Assembly (NCBI GenBank): GCA_005883905.1
Contig: VAYD01000136.1
Coordinates: 1-12,818, forward strand
DNA length: 12,818 nt
Source of the DNA: Actinomycetota bacterium
GTDB lineage: Bacteria > Actinomycetota > Thermoleophilia > Solirubrobacterales > Solirubrobacteraceae
Reading direction: 5' to 3'
The translations under genes were made by a program, and so were the position numbers. Below, piece by piece: positions 1-7,207 of the stretch. Below the pieces are notes generated by a model. It made no database searches. It was not told the DNA's origin and saw only the letters and a program-made list of their open reading frames with translations. Each line of letters begins with the position of its first letter. Position 1 is the first letter of the stretch.

Positions 1-2
1 TG

Positions 3-59
3 ACGTGGGATTCCACCGCGGCCTCGATGGATCAGACCCTGTCCGCGCACAGCCGGTAA
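3..59 (+). CDS. Possible last 18 codons of an upstream gene (glycosyltransferase-like tail)
   Basis: A frame open to the left edge ends with TAA at 57-59 and reads TWDSTAASMDQTLSAHSR. A WD(S/A)T..xM pattern close to the C-terminus is often seen in GT4/GT1-type glycosyltransferases, where this helix packs back on the N-terminal domain. That would suit the polysaccharide O-acylation genes nearby. Only 18 residues are visible and the frame overlaps the zinc-ribbon frame, so this is a weak call. The stretch may be nothing. Confidence 0.22.
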   Translation, partial: TWDSTAASMDQTLSAHSR

Positions 60-310
60 CGCGACTCGGACGCGTCGATGCCGATCCGCGGGCCGCGGCC
101 GTCAGGACCCTCGGCACCGGAACACTCGCCTGCCCCGACTGCGACGCGCCGGTCGCGATTGCCGGAACGCGGCGCCCGCACGACGCGCTGAACTGCCCGT
201 ACTGCGGCCGCGCCGGCGCACTGCGCGACTTTCTCTCGCTCGCCGCCCCGACCCGCCCGGCGCGAGTCGAGATCCGCGTGGTGCTCGCCGCCGGCGCTAC
301 GGCCCGGTGA
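5..310 (+). CDS. Small zinc-ribbon protein, 5' end uncertain (possibly cut by window edge)
   Basis: The reading frame is open to the left edge of the window. The first possible start inside it is GTG at 5, giving 101 residues. The middle carries two CxxC knuckles, CPDC at about residues 43-46 and CPYC at about 64-67, a four-cysteine zinc-ribbon pattern. A conserved-looking tail follows (RDFLSL, then a short strand-like VEIRVVL). No catalytic motif is visible. I cannot name a function; a small metal-binding structural or nucleic-acid-associated role is possible. The stop overlaps the convergent SGNH-type gene by 14 bases. A competing idea is that the real start lies near 56, where the codon is GTA rather than GTG (see findings). 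I am fairly sure it codes, and unsure of the start. Confidence 0.55.
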   Translation: MGFHRGLDGSDPVRAQPVTRLGRVDADPRAAAVRTLGTGTLACPDCDAPVAIAGTRRPHDALNCPYCGRAGALRDFLSLAAPTRPARVEIRVVLAAGATAR

Positions 311-1230
311 AGTCCGCGCGCAGCGCGTTGATGACCGCGTCTGCCGCGACGCGGGAGCCCGTGCCGTTGAGGTGCACTCCGTCGGACTGGCGGACGATCT
401 GCTCGCGGCCGCCGACCGGCATCGCGTCCCGGTACTTGTTGCCCGGCGTGAAGATCGGCGACGATGCCTGCGTTGACGACGCGCGCGATCGCATTGCGGC
501 CAGCCGAGCGGTAGGTCGGGAGCAGCAGCCAGTAGACGCGCGCGGCGCCGCCGCGGCGGTAGGTGTCCATCATGCGCCGCGCGCGATAGGCGTACTCGGC
601 CGCCCAGTCGGCACTGCAGCACTTCACCTCGCGCCCGCCGACCTGCATCGGGAAGCCCTCGTTGGCGCCCATGAACATCACGACCGCGTCGGGCTTGTCC
701 TGCTTGACCTCAAGGACGGAGAGCTTGCCCCAGTCGACGATCGAGGTGTCGGAGATCATCGTGCCGATGTGGGCGTCGCGATCGACCTTGATGCCCTTCG
801 GCGCAAGGCTGCGCGCGATCTCGGCGTCGAGCGGCTGCGACATCGAGTCGCCGGTGACCAGCACGGTCTTCAGCGGGCGCGGCGCCGGCGGCTTCTGACC
901 GAGCTGGCGCGGGTCGAATGCGTCGCGCGTGACCGGCGGCACGCCGCCGGCGTTGGCCGGGGCGCTGCGGTCGGCGAACGACCCCGCGCCGCCGCTGCTG
1001 AGGTTCTGGTCGGACTTGAAGGCCTCGCCGAGCTTGTTCGCCGCGTTGGCGAGCGGCGGCACCTGGTCCGCGAGCCAGCCGGCGGGGTTGCCGACCGCGA
1101 GCACGAGCGAGCGCTCCCACCCGGACGGCATCTCGCGGCCCGCATGGCGGACCGCCCGCCCCTCGGCGAACGTCAGCAGGACCACGGCGATGCCGCAGCA
1201 GATCAGGAGGTCTCTCGGTCGGTGGCGCAT
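297..1230 (-). pseudogene. SGNH/GDSL hydrolase-like protein (DUF459 type), frameshifted with internal deletion
   Basis: From ATG at 1230 the frame gives a short N-terminus, one hydrophobic segment (about residues 8-21, probable membrane anchor), a low-complexity linker to about 115, then SGNH blocks. These are VLVTGDSM with nucleophile candidate Ser129, and MGANEG (188-192) as the block III Asn. It reads well to NAGI at about residue 256 (base 463). The expected C-terminal part (FTPGNKYRDAMPV, then DGVHLNGTG with the catalytic Asp/His) lies in a different frame and ends at TAG 297-299. Family members usually have about 15-20 more residues between these blocks, so I infer a small deletion that also shifts the frame. 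Without it the original frame runs on with no stop to the window edge. The start overlaps the MBOAT stop by one base (TGATG), so the two were co-translated. The likely role was as esterase or acetyl-transfer partner of the MBOAT protein outside the membrane. A sequencing error is the alternative. Confidence 0.75.
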
Positions 1231-2624
1231 CAGAACTGGAAGTAGATGAACGGTGGCACGGCCTGGCCCGGAACGGTCGCGCCGACGACCGCGACGCACG
1301 TCGCCAGCCCGAGCCCGAGCACGGCCGGGTTGAGGCTCTCGAAGCGCGCGCGCAGGAGCTCGACCGGCCGCTCCGGGATCAGCTGCAGGCCGAAGACGAG
1401 CAGGAGCGAGATCGCGACGCCTGGCGTGAGCAGCGTCAGCGGGCCCGGGTGGAAGAGGCGCTCGAAGAACGAGCTCGCAACGCTGAGGTCCGGCGCGCGG
1501 AACGGGATCCACGCGAGCACGACGAGATTGAGCACGATCAGCCAGCTCGCCCACGTCGGCGGCGCCTTGACGCGGCCGCGCAGGATCCGCTCGGCGCCGA
1601 GGTACAGCCCGTGCAGGAAGCCCCACAGCACGAAGCCCCACGCCGCCCCGTGCCAGAGCCCGCCGAGCAGCATCGTGATCATCAGGTTGCGGGCCGTCTT
1701 CCAGCGCCCGCCGCGGTTGCCGCCGAGCGGGATGTAGAGGAAGTCGCGCAGGTAGCGGCTCAGCGTCATGTGCCAGCGCCGCCAGAAGTCGCGGAAGCTC
1801 GAGGCGCGGTAGGGCGAGTGGAAGTTGCGCGGGAACACGTAGCCCATGAGCAGCGCAAGCCCGATCGCGATGTCGGTGTAGCCCGAGAAGTCGCAGTAGA
1901 TCTGGGCGGCGTAGCTGTAGATCGCCAGCCACATGTCGGGCGCGCCGTAGGCCTCGGGCACCGCGAACGTCGGGTCGACCACGTGGCGCGCCAGGAAGTC
2001 GGCGATCACGACCTTCTTCACGAGGCCGAGGCCGATCAGGAAGATCGCCGTGCCGATCGGGACCTGCGCCGGGTCGCGCGGGCTGGCAAGCTGCGGCAGG
2101 AACTCGCGCCCGCGGACGATCGGTCCCGCGACGAGGTGCGGGAAGAAGCTGAGGTAGACCGCTACGTCGATCGTCTTGGCCCGGGCGCAGAGCCCGCGGT
2201 AGACGTCGACGGTGTACGAGATCGCCTGGAACGTGAAGAAGCTCAGGCCGACCGGCAACGCGATCGTCATCAGCGGGATCGGCAGCCCGAGGTTGACGCT
2301 GTCGAGCAGGTCGTTGACGTCCTGCGAGAAGAAGCCGTAGTACTTGAAGACGCCAAGCGTCATCAGGTTCAGCGCCACCGCGACGCCGACGAGCCCCTTG
2401 CGATGGCGCTGGCTGTCGCTGCGGTCGATCAGCGTCGCGAACAGCTGGTTGCCGAGCGTCACGCCGCCGAGCAGCAGGCAGAACTTCGGGTTCGCCGCGG
2501 CGTAGAAGACGTAGCTGACGAGCAGCAGGAACGACTTGTGCAGCGCCGGCCGCGGCATGAGCAGCCACGAGACCGCCAGCACGAGCGGGAAGAAGACGGC
2601 GAACTCGATCGACGGGAAGACCAT
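1230..2624 (-). CDS. MBOAT family membrane-bound O-acyltransferase (AlgI/DltB-like)
   Basis: The 464-residue polytopic membrane protein has the AlgI/PatA-type pattern: N-terminal MVFPSIEFAVFFPLVL, many hydrophobic helices, YCDFSGYTDIAIG (about 243-255), the RDFWRRWHMTLS loop (His285) and GGLWHGAAWGF with the invariant catalytic His325. Such proteins pass acyl groups, usually acetyl, from the cytoplasm to extracytoplasmic polysaccharide or cell-wall sugars, often with a partner SGNH protein. The gene just downstream is such a partner and is coupled by a one-base stop/start overlap. I chose ATG 2624 because MVFPSIEF is the usual family N-terminus; the frame extends further upstream but only with arginine-rich sequence. 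Length is normal. The final substrate is unknown; an exopolysaccharide is a reasonable guess. Confidence 0.9.
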   Translation of the reverse strand: MVFPSIEFAVFFPLVLAVSWLLMPRPALHKSFLLLVSYVFYAAANPKFCLLLGGVTLGNQLFATLIDRSDSQRHRKGLVGVAVALNLMTLGVFKYYGFFSQDVNDLLDSVNLGLPIPLMTIALPVGLSFFTFQAISYTVDVYRGLCARAKTIDVAVYLSFFPHLVAGPIVRGREFLPQLASPRDPAQVPIGTAIFLIGLGLVKKVVIADFLARHVVDPTFAVPEAYGAPDMWLAIYSYAAQIYCDFSGYTDIAIGLALLMGYVFPRNFHSPYRASSFRDFWRRWHMTLSRYLRDFLYIPLGGNRGGRWKTARNLMITMLLGGLWHGAAWGFVLWGFLHGLYLGAERILRGRVKAPPTWASWLIVLNLVVLAWIPFRAPDLSVASSFFERLFHPGPLTLLTPGVAISLLLVFGLQLIPERPVELLRARFESLNPAVLGLGLATCVAVVGATVPGQAVPPFIYFQF

Positions 2625-2677
2625 GGCCGGGGCGGGCGCGAAGGGTAGAGTCTCCGGCCGTCGTAGCATCGCGCCGC
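2625..2677. promoter_or_regulatory. Divergent promoter region between MBOAT and acyl-CoA synthetase genes
   Basis: Only 53 bases separate two divergent starts, so both promoters must lie here or inside the genes. On plus, TAGCAT (2664-2669) stands 8 bases before ATG 2678 with no Shine-Dalgarno sequence, the spacing of a leaderless transcript. On minus, TACCCT (2647-2642) is a possible -10 with 17 bases to ATG 2624. I see no convincing -35 box for either. Confidence 0.4.
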
Positions 2678-4111
2678 ATGAACCTCTCGCGCGACGTGGT
2701 CGACGCCGCCGACCCGCAACGGCTTGCGCTTGTCGAGCTCGCACGCGACGGATCGCGGCGCGAGTGGTCGTTCGGAGAGGTCGCCGACCGGTCGGCGCGG
2801 CTCGCCGGCACGCTCGTGGCGAACGGGATCGGCCGCGGCGACGTCGTGATCACGCTGATCGGCAACCGGCCCGAGTGGGTGTTCACGATGATCGCCTGCC
2901 TGCGCATCGGCGCGATCGCGCTGCCCTGCACCGAGCAGCTGCGCGCCAAGGACCTGCGCCTGCGGCTCGACGTCGGGCAGCCCACGGTCGTCCTCGCCGA
3001 CGAGCGCAACCGCGAGCAGCTCAAGGCCGCCGAGCCCTCATGCCCGGTGCTCTACGCCCCGGACGAGGCGCTGTACGCGGCCGAGCCGGCGCCGCCGGCC
3101 GACGTCGGCGACGAAGACCCGGCGCTCCTCACCTTCACCAGCGGCACATCCGGCGAGCCGAAGTGCGTCGTGCATGGCGGCCGCTACGTCGCCGGCCAGC
3201 GCGTCCAGGCCGAGCACTGGCTCGGCGCGAAGCCCCGCGAGCTCGTCTGGTGCACGGCGTCGAGCGGCTGGTCGAAGTCCGCGCGCAACGTCTTCATCGC
3301 GCCGTGGCTGCGCGGCGCCGCCGCGCTCCTGCACGACGCGCGCTTCGAACCCGGCGAGCGCCTCGAGCTGCTCGCACGCGAGCGCGTCAACGTGCTGTGC
3401 ATGGCGCCGACCGAGTACCGCGTGATCGCCAGGCGGGCGCAGCTGCGCGGATTCCCGGATCTGCGCGGCATGGTCGCCGCCGGCGAGGCGCTCAACCCGG
3501 AGGTCCTGCACGCCTGGCACGAGGCAACCGGCCTGTGGATCCGCGACGGCTACGGCCAGACCGAGACCGGCCAGACGACCGGGATGCCGCTCGGCGAGCC
3601 CGCGCGCCCCGGCTCGATGGGCAGGCCGCTCCCCGGCATGAAGCTCTGGGTCGACGACGGCGAGCTCGTCGCCGACCCGCGGACCGTGCCGACGTTCTTC
3701 CTCGGCTACCTCGGCGAGGAGCCGCACGACCGCGGCACGCCGTGGCACACCGGCGATCGTGTCACCCAGGACGAGGACGGCTTCCTGCACTTCGAGGGCC
3801 GCGCCGATGACGTGATCATCTCGGCCGGCTACCGGATCGGCCCGTTCGAGGTCGAGTCCGCGCTGGTGTCACACCCCGCGGTCGCCGAGGCGGCCGCGGT
3901 CGCCGCGCCCGACGAGGAGCGCGGCGCGGTCGTCAGGGCGGTCGTCGTCCTGCGCGACGGCCACGTCGCGAGCGACGCGCTGGCGCGCGAGCTGCAGGAC
4001 CACGTCAAGGCGCAGACGGCGCCCTACAAGTACCCGCGCATCGTCGAGTTCGCGGCGGACCTGCCCAAGACTGCGTCGGGCAAGATCCGCCGCGCCGAGC
4101 TCAGGACGTGA
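2678..4111 (+). CDS. AMP-forming acyl-CoA synthetase (ANL superfamily)
   Basis: The protein (477 residues) activates a carboxylic acid to acyl-AMP and then acyl-CoA. All core ANL motifs are present: the P-loop TSGTSGEPK (154-162), YGQTE (292-296) for adenine/acyl binding, TGD (358-360) with the ribose-binding aspartate, the hinge region GRADDVIISAGYRIGPFEVE (about 374-393), and PKTASGK near the end with catalytic Lys469. The motif set resembles medium-chain/ACSM-like and acetyl-CoA-synthetase-like enzymes. It is shorter than typical ACSM proteins (about 550 residues or more), mainly at the N-terminus. The substrate cannot be decided. ATG 2678 is used because a -10 box sits 8 bases upstream. 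It ends 11 bases inside the convergent aminotransferase gene, so a shared 3' region is likely. It may or may not belong to the amine module. Confidence 0.9.
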   Translation: MNLSRDVVDAADPQRLALVELARDGSRREWSFGEVADRSARLAGTLVANGIGRGDVVITLIGNRPEWVFTMIACLRIGAIALPCTEQLRAKDLRLRLDVGQPTVVLADERNREQLKAAEPSCPVLYAPDEALYAAEPAPPADVGDEDPALLTFTSGTSGEPKCVVHGGRYVAGQRVQAEHWLGAKPRELVWCTASSGWSKSARNVFIAPWLRGAAALLHDARFEPGERLELLARERVNVLCMAPTEYRVIARRAQLRGFPDLRGMVAAGEALNPEVLHAWHEATGLWIRDGYGQTETGQTTGMPLGEPARPGSMGRPLPGMKLWVDDGELVADPRTVPTFFLGYLGEEPHDRGTPWHTGDRVTQDEDGFLHFEGRADDVIISAGYRIGPFEVESALVSHPAVAEAAAVAAPDEERGAVVRAVVVLRDGHVASDALARELQDHVKAQTAPYKYPRIVEFAADLPKTASGKIRRAELRT

Positions 4112-5486
4112 GCTCGGCGGCCATCTCGGCGAAGACCTCGACGTAGCGGTCGACGGACTCCTCGGTGTGCGTCACCGAGAGCGTCCACTCCTCCTCGCGC
4201 CCTGGCGTCATGAAGATGCCGCGGTTCATGTTGAACAGCCAGGCGAGGTCGCTGAGCTCCTCGTCCTGGTTCTCCTTGAAGGTCTCGTAGTCGACGATCT
4301 TCTTGGGCGAGAACGTGACGCAGCCCTTCGACGAGATCCCGACGGAGTAGCCCGGCAGGTGGTGCCGGCGGATGACCTCGTCGCAGCCCCCGAGGATGCG
4401 GTCGTTCAGCCGATCCAGGTGCGCGTAGGCCTCGGGGGTCATCACCTCGGTCAGGCTGGCGCGCGCCGCGGCCATGCCGAGCGGGTTCCCGTTGTACGTG
4501 CCCACCTGGTAGACGCTGCCGTCGGTCACGACGCTCGAGACCTCTTCGCTCATGCCGATCGCGCCGGTCGGCAGGCCGCCGCCGAGCGCCTTCGCGAGCG
4601 TGACCATGTCGGGCTCGACGCCGAAGCGCTCGACCGCGCCGCCGGGCGCGATGCAGATCCCGGTCTTGACCTCGTCGAAGATCAGGACGATCCCGTGCTT
4701 GCGCGTGATGTCGCGCACGGCCTCGAGGTAGCCATGCTCGGGGAGGATCACCCCGAGGTTCATCATCGCCGCCTCCATGATCACGCAGGCCGGCTTGCGG
4801 TCCTCGGCGATCAGCCGCTCGAGGCGGCGTTCCATGGCGTCGGCGTCGTTGAACGGCACCGGGACCGTCATTTGCACGACCGCATCGGGGATGCCCGCGC
4901 CATAGGGCAGCGAGGCCAGGTTGTCGCGGTCGCCGATCTTGTCGTACGGGACGCCGATCGAAACCATCACCGTGTCGTGATGGCCGTGGTAGGAGCCGAA
5001 GATCTTCATCACGGTGTCGCGCTTGGTGAACGCGCGCGCGATGCGGATCGCGTCCATCGTCGACTCCGAGCCCGAGTTCGTGTACCGCCACTTCGGGAGC
5101 CGGAACCGCGCGGCGAGCTCCTCGCCGACGACCACCCCGTCCTCGGTCGGCGCGGCGAAGTGGGTGCCCTTGCCGTAGCGCTCGGTGATCCCCCGGCCGA
5201 TCGCCGGATGGGCGTGACCTTGCACCATCGAGCCGAACCCGTTGTGGAAGTCCCACATCTCGTTGCCGTCGACATCCCAGACTTTCGGCCCCTCGCCCGA
5301 CTCGAGGTAGATCGGCCATGGGTCGCGCACCTGGTAGGACGACGCCACACCCGCGGCGAGCGTCCTGTTGGCGCGGCGGTACATCGCAGCCGAGCCGGCC
5401 GTGCGCTCGTCGAGGACCTTCTCCTCGCGCTCGATCAGCTCCTTGATGCGCTCGCGGTCGATCTGCGTCGGGGCGGAAGCTTCCAT
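4101..5486 (-). CDS. Class III PLP aminotransferase, glutamate-1-semialdehyde aminomutase-like
   Basis: The 461-residue fold-type I PLP enzyme has NSGSESTMDAIRIAR (about 137-151, phosphate-binding region), SYHGHHD (165-171), LIFDEVKTG with pyridine-N aspartate 271, and LAKALGGGLPTGAIG with Schiff-base Lys299. The later QVGTYNGNPLGMAA is characteristic of the glutamate-1-semialdehyde aminomutase branch, which also holds many catabolic omega-aminotransferases annotated as 'aspartate aminotransferase family'. An extra ~35-residue charged helix leads the N-terminus. The gene lies 21 bases after the ABC permease and looks like the last gene of the minus-strand operon, which argues for a catabolic aminotransferase rather than haem synthesis; no other haem gene is present. 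The ATG lies inside a perfect 14-bp palindrome. The substrate is unknown. Confidence 0.88.
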   Translation of the reverse strand: MEASAPTQIDRERIKELIEREEKVLDERTAGSAAMYRRANRTLAAGVASSYQVRDPWPIYLESGEGPKVWDVDGNEMWDFHNGFGSMVQGHAHPAIGRGITERYGKGTHFAAPTEDGVVVGEELAARFRLPKWRYTNSGSESTMDAIRIARAFTKRDTVMKIFGSYHGHHDTVMVSIGVPYDKIGDRDNLASLPYGAGIPDAVVQMTVPVPFNDADAMERRLERLIAEDRKPACVIMEAAMMNLGVILPEHGYLEAVRDITRKHGIVLIFDEVKTGICIAPGGAVERFGVEPDMVTLAKALGGGLPTGAIGMSEEVSSVVTDGSVYQVGTYNGNPLGMAAARASLTEVMTPEAYAHLDRLNDRILGGCDEVIRRHHLPGYSVGISSKGCVTFSPKKIVDYETFKENQDEELSDLAWLFNMNRGIFMTPGREEEWTLSVTHTEESVDRYVEVFAEMAAELTS

Positions 5487-5496
5487 GGCGCCATGG
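5483..5496. repeat. Perfect 14-bp palindrome over the aminotransferase start
   Basis: CCATGGCGCCATGG is its own reverse complement and contains the ATG (5486-5484) of the aminotransferase gene. On the minus strand it also offers a second, out-of-frame ATG 8 bases upstream. It could fold in the mRNA and hide the start, or be a protein site, or be chance in GC-rich DNA. Confidence 0.5.
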
Positions 5497-5507
5497 TGAC
5501 AGCCAAA

Positions 5508-6314
5508 TCAGCTCACCAGCTTGCGCTCCATGCGGTTGATCGCGACGCGCCACACGACGAGCCCGAAGCCGAGCAGGAACGCGATGTGCCACAGGTCGAC
5601 GAGCTTCAGCCCGAAGACCGCGTCGCGGACGAGCTGGACGCAGTGGTACAGCGGATTGAGGTTCGCCAGCACCTGCGCCCATTCCGGCAGCCCCGAGATC
5701 GGGAAGAACGTCCCCGCGACCAGGAACAGCGGCGTGATGACGGTCGACGTGATGTAGCTGAAGTTGTCGATCGACTTCATCACGGCGGCGATGAAGATCC
5801 CGAAGCAGGCCCAGCCGTAGCCGCTGATGAACGCGATGAACGGCACGAGCAGCATCCCCCACGAGGGGTCGAGCCCGAACACCATCGCCACGAGCAGCGG
5901 GAACGTGCCGTAGACGCCGGCGCGCGTCGCGATCCACAGCGCCTCGCCGGTGACGAGCTCCTCGGTGTCGACCGGCGCCGCGAGGATCGCGTCGTAGGTG
6001 TGCTGGAACTGGTACTTGACGAACGTGCCGAACATGCCCGGGAACACCGAGCTGAACAGGACCGCGGTCGCGACGGTTCCGGTGCCGACGTACTGCACGT
6101 AGTCCAGGCCGTTGACCGTCGAGACGAGTGAGCCGAACCCGAACCCGAAGGCGAGCAGGTAGATCGTCGGCTCGACGGTCGAGGAGAACGTGCTCGATCG
6201 CCAGAACGACTTGAAGTTCACGACCTCGCGCACGAGCACGCCGCGCAGCGCGGCGACGTCGAGGCGCCGGACGCGCGGCTCGCGGCGCGGGACGGCGACG
6301 GTGGTTGCACTCAT
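5508..6314 (-). CDS. ABC-2 type transporter permease (NodJ-like)
   Basis: The 268-residue membrane protein has a cytoplasmic N-terminus of about 30 residues and about six hydrophobic segments, beginning with SSTVEPTIYLLAFGFGFGSLV. It has the ABC-2 permease signature region FGTFVKYQFQHTYDAILAAPV (about 95-116), the coupling helix that contacts the ATPase, and the later FFPISGLPEWAQVLANLNPLYHCVQLVR block. NodJ/DrrB-type permeases share this layout and export lipids, polysaccharides or drugs. Its ATG overlaps the ATPase stop by four bases (ATGA), so the two are translationally coupled. The cargo is unknown. An exporter inside what otherwise looks like a catabolic operon is unusual but the coupling is clear. 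Confidence 0.9.
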   Translation of the reverse strand: MSATTVAVPRREPRVRRLDVAALRGVLVREVVNFKSFWRSSTFSSTVEPTIYLLAFGFGFGSLVSTVNGLDYVQYVGTGTVATAVLFSSVFPGMFGTFVKYQFQHTYDAILAAPVDTEELVTGEALWIATRAGVYGTFPLLVAMVFGLDPSWGMLLVPFIAFISGYGWACFGIFIAAVMKSIDNFSYITSTVITPLFLVAGTFFPISGLPEWAQVLANLNPLYHCVQLVRDAVFGLKLVDLWHIAFLLGFGLVVWRVAINRMERKLVS

Positions 6315-7207
6315 GCGATCTCCTCTCCGGTCAGCAGCACGAACACGTCCTCGAGCGTCGCCACGCGCCGCTCGCCCTCTGGCAGCTCGCCGTTGAGCGA
6401 GTCGATCCGCAGGATCGCCACGCTCGTGCCCGTGCGGCGCGTCGGCCAGCCGCGCTCGCGAGCCTCGGTCTCGATTTCAAGCAATCGCGCCGGCGCGCCG
6501 TACACCTCGAGCGCCTCGCGCCCCGCGTGCTCGGCGACGAGCTCGGCCGGCCGGCCGACGGCCACGGCCTTGCCGTGGCTCATCACGGTCACGGTATCCG
6601 CGAGCCGCTCGGCCTCCTCGATGTAGTGCGTCGACATCAGGATCGACACGCCCTCCGAGCGCAGCCGGTCGATCAGCGCCCACAGCTCTTGGCGCACCTG
6701 AGGGTCGAGGCCGACTGTTGGCTCGTCGAGCAGCACCAGCCGCGGCTGGTGCACGAGCGCCCGGGCGATCAGCAGGCGCCGGCGCATGCCGCCTGACAGC
6801 TCGTCGACGCGCGAGCCGCGGCGGTCGGCGAGGTTCGCAATGGCGAGCGCGCGCTCGATCGCATCGTGCCGCTCCGCGCGCGGGACGCGATACAGGTAGG
6901 TGAAGACGAGCAGGTTCTGCTCGACCGTGAGCGTCGTGTCGAGGTTGTCGAGCTGCGGGACGACGCCCATCACCGCGCGCGACGCCTTCGAGTCGTCGGG
7001 GAGCGCGTGGCCGAGCACCTCGAGCTCGCCCTCGTCGGCGATCGCCTGGGCGGTCAGCAGCTTCATCGTGGTCGACTTGCCGGCGCCGTTGGGCCCCAGG
7101 AGTCCGACGCACGTCCCCTCGGGGACGTCGAGATCCAGCCCCGCGACAGCAGTGACCGGGCCGTAGCGCTTGACGGCACCGCGCATGCGGATCGCGAGGG
7201 CGGACAT
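6311..7207 (-). CDS. ABC transporter ATP-binding protein (NodI/DrrA-like)
   Basis: From ATG 7207 the protein is 298 residues with a complete nucleotide-binding domain: Walker A GPNGAGKST (38-46), Q-loop Gln85 in VVPQLDNLD, signature LSGGM (137-141), Walker B LVLLDEP (157-163), D-loop GLDP and switch His194 in MSTHYIEEAE. A C-terminal extension of about 80 residues ends RRVATLEDVFVLLTGEEI, typical of the DrrA/NodI drug and lipid exporter family. It pairs with the permease that follows. I chose ATG 7207 because MSALAIRMRGAVKRYG is a normal start for the domain. The frame is, however, open upstream all the way through the dehydrogenase gene (to 9823), so a read-through fusion product is formally possible. 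Thirty-one bases separate this ATG from the stop of the GGDEF fragment. Confidence 0.9.
   Translation of the reverse strand: MSALAIRMRGAVKRYGPVTAVAGLDLDVPEGTCVGLLGPNGAGKSTTMKLLTAQAIADEGELEVLGHALPDDSKASRAVMGVVPQLDNLDTTLTVEQNLLVFTYLYRVPRAERHDAIERALAIANLADRRGSRVDELSGGMRRRLLIARALVHQPRLVLLDEPTVGLDPQVRQELWALIDRLRSEGVSILMSTHYIEEAERLADTVTVMSHGKAVAVGRPAELVAEHAGREALEVYGAPARLLEIETEARERGWPTRRTGTSVAILRIDSLNGELPEGERRVATLEDVFVLLTGEEIA

Noticed and set aside
4101..5486. hemL (haem biosynthesis glutamate-1-semialdehyde aminomutase)
   Set aside because: The motifs belong to the wider branch, but the N-terminal extension, operon context and lack of other haem genes favour a catabolic aminotransferase.
4167..6131. 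Long plus-strand open frame of 654 codons opposite the aminotransferase and permease
   Set aside because: Its translation is rich in Arg, His, Asp and Val with no domain. It is an antisense shadow caused by high third-position GC in well-identified genes.
6311..7207. Naming the ABC pair nodI/nodJ
   Set aside because: The similarity is to the broad exporter family. Nothing here suggests Nod factor export, so no symbol is given.
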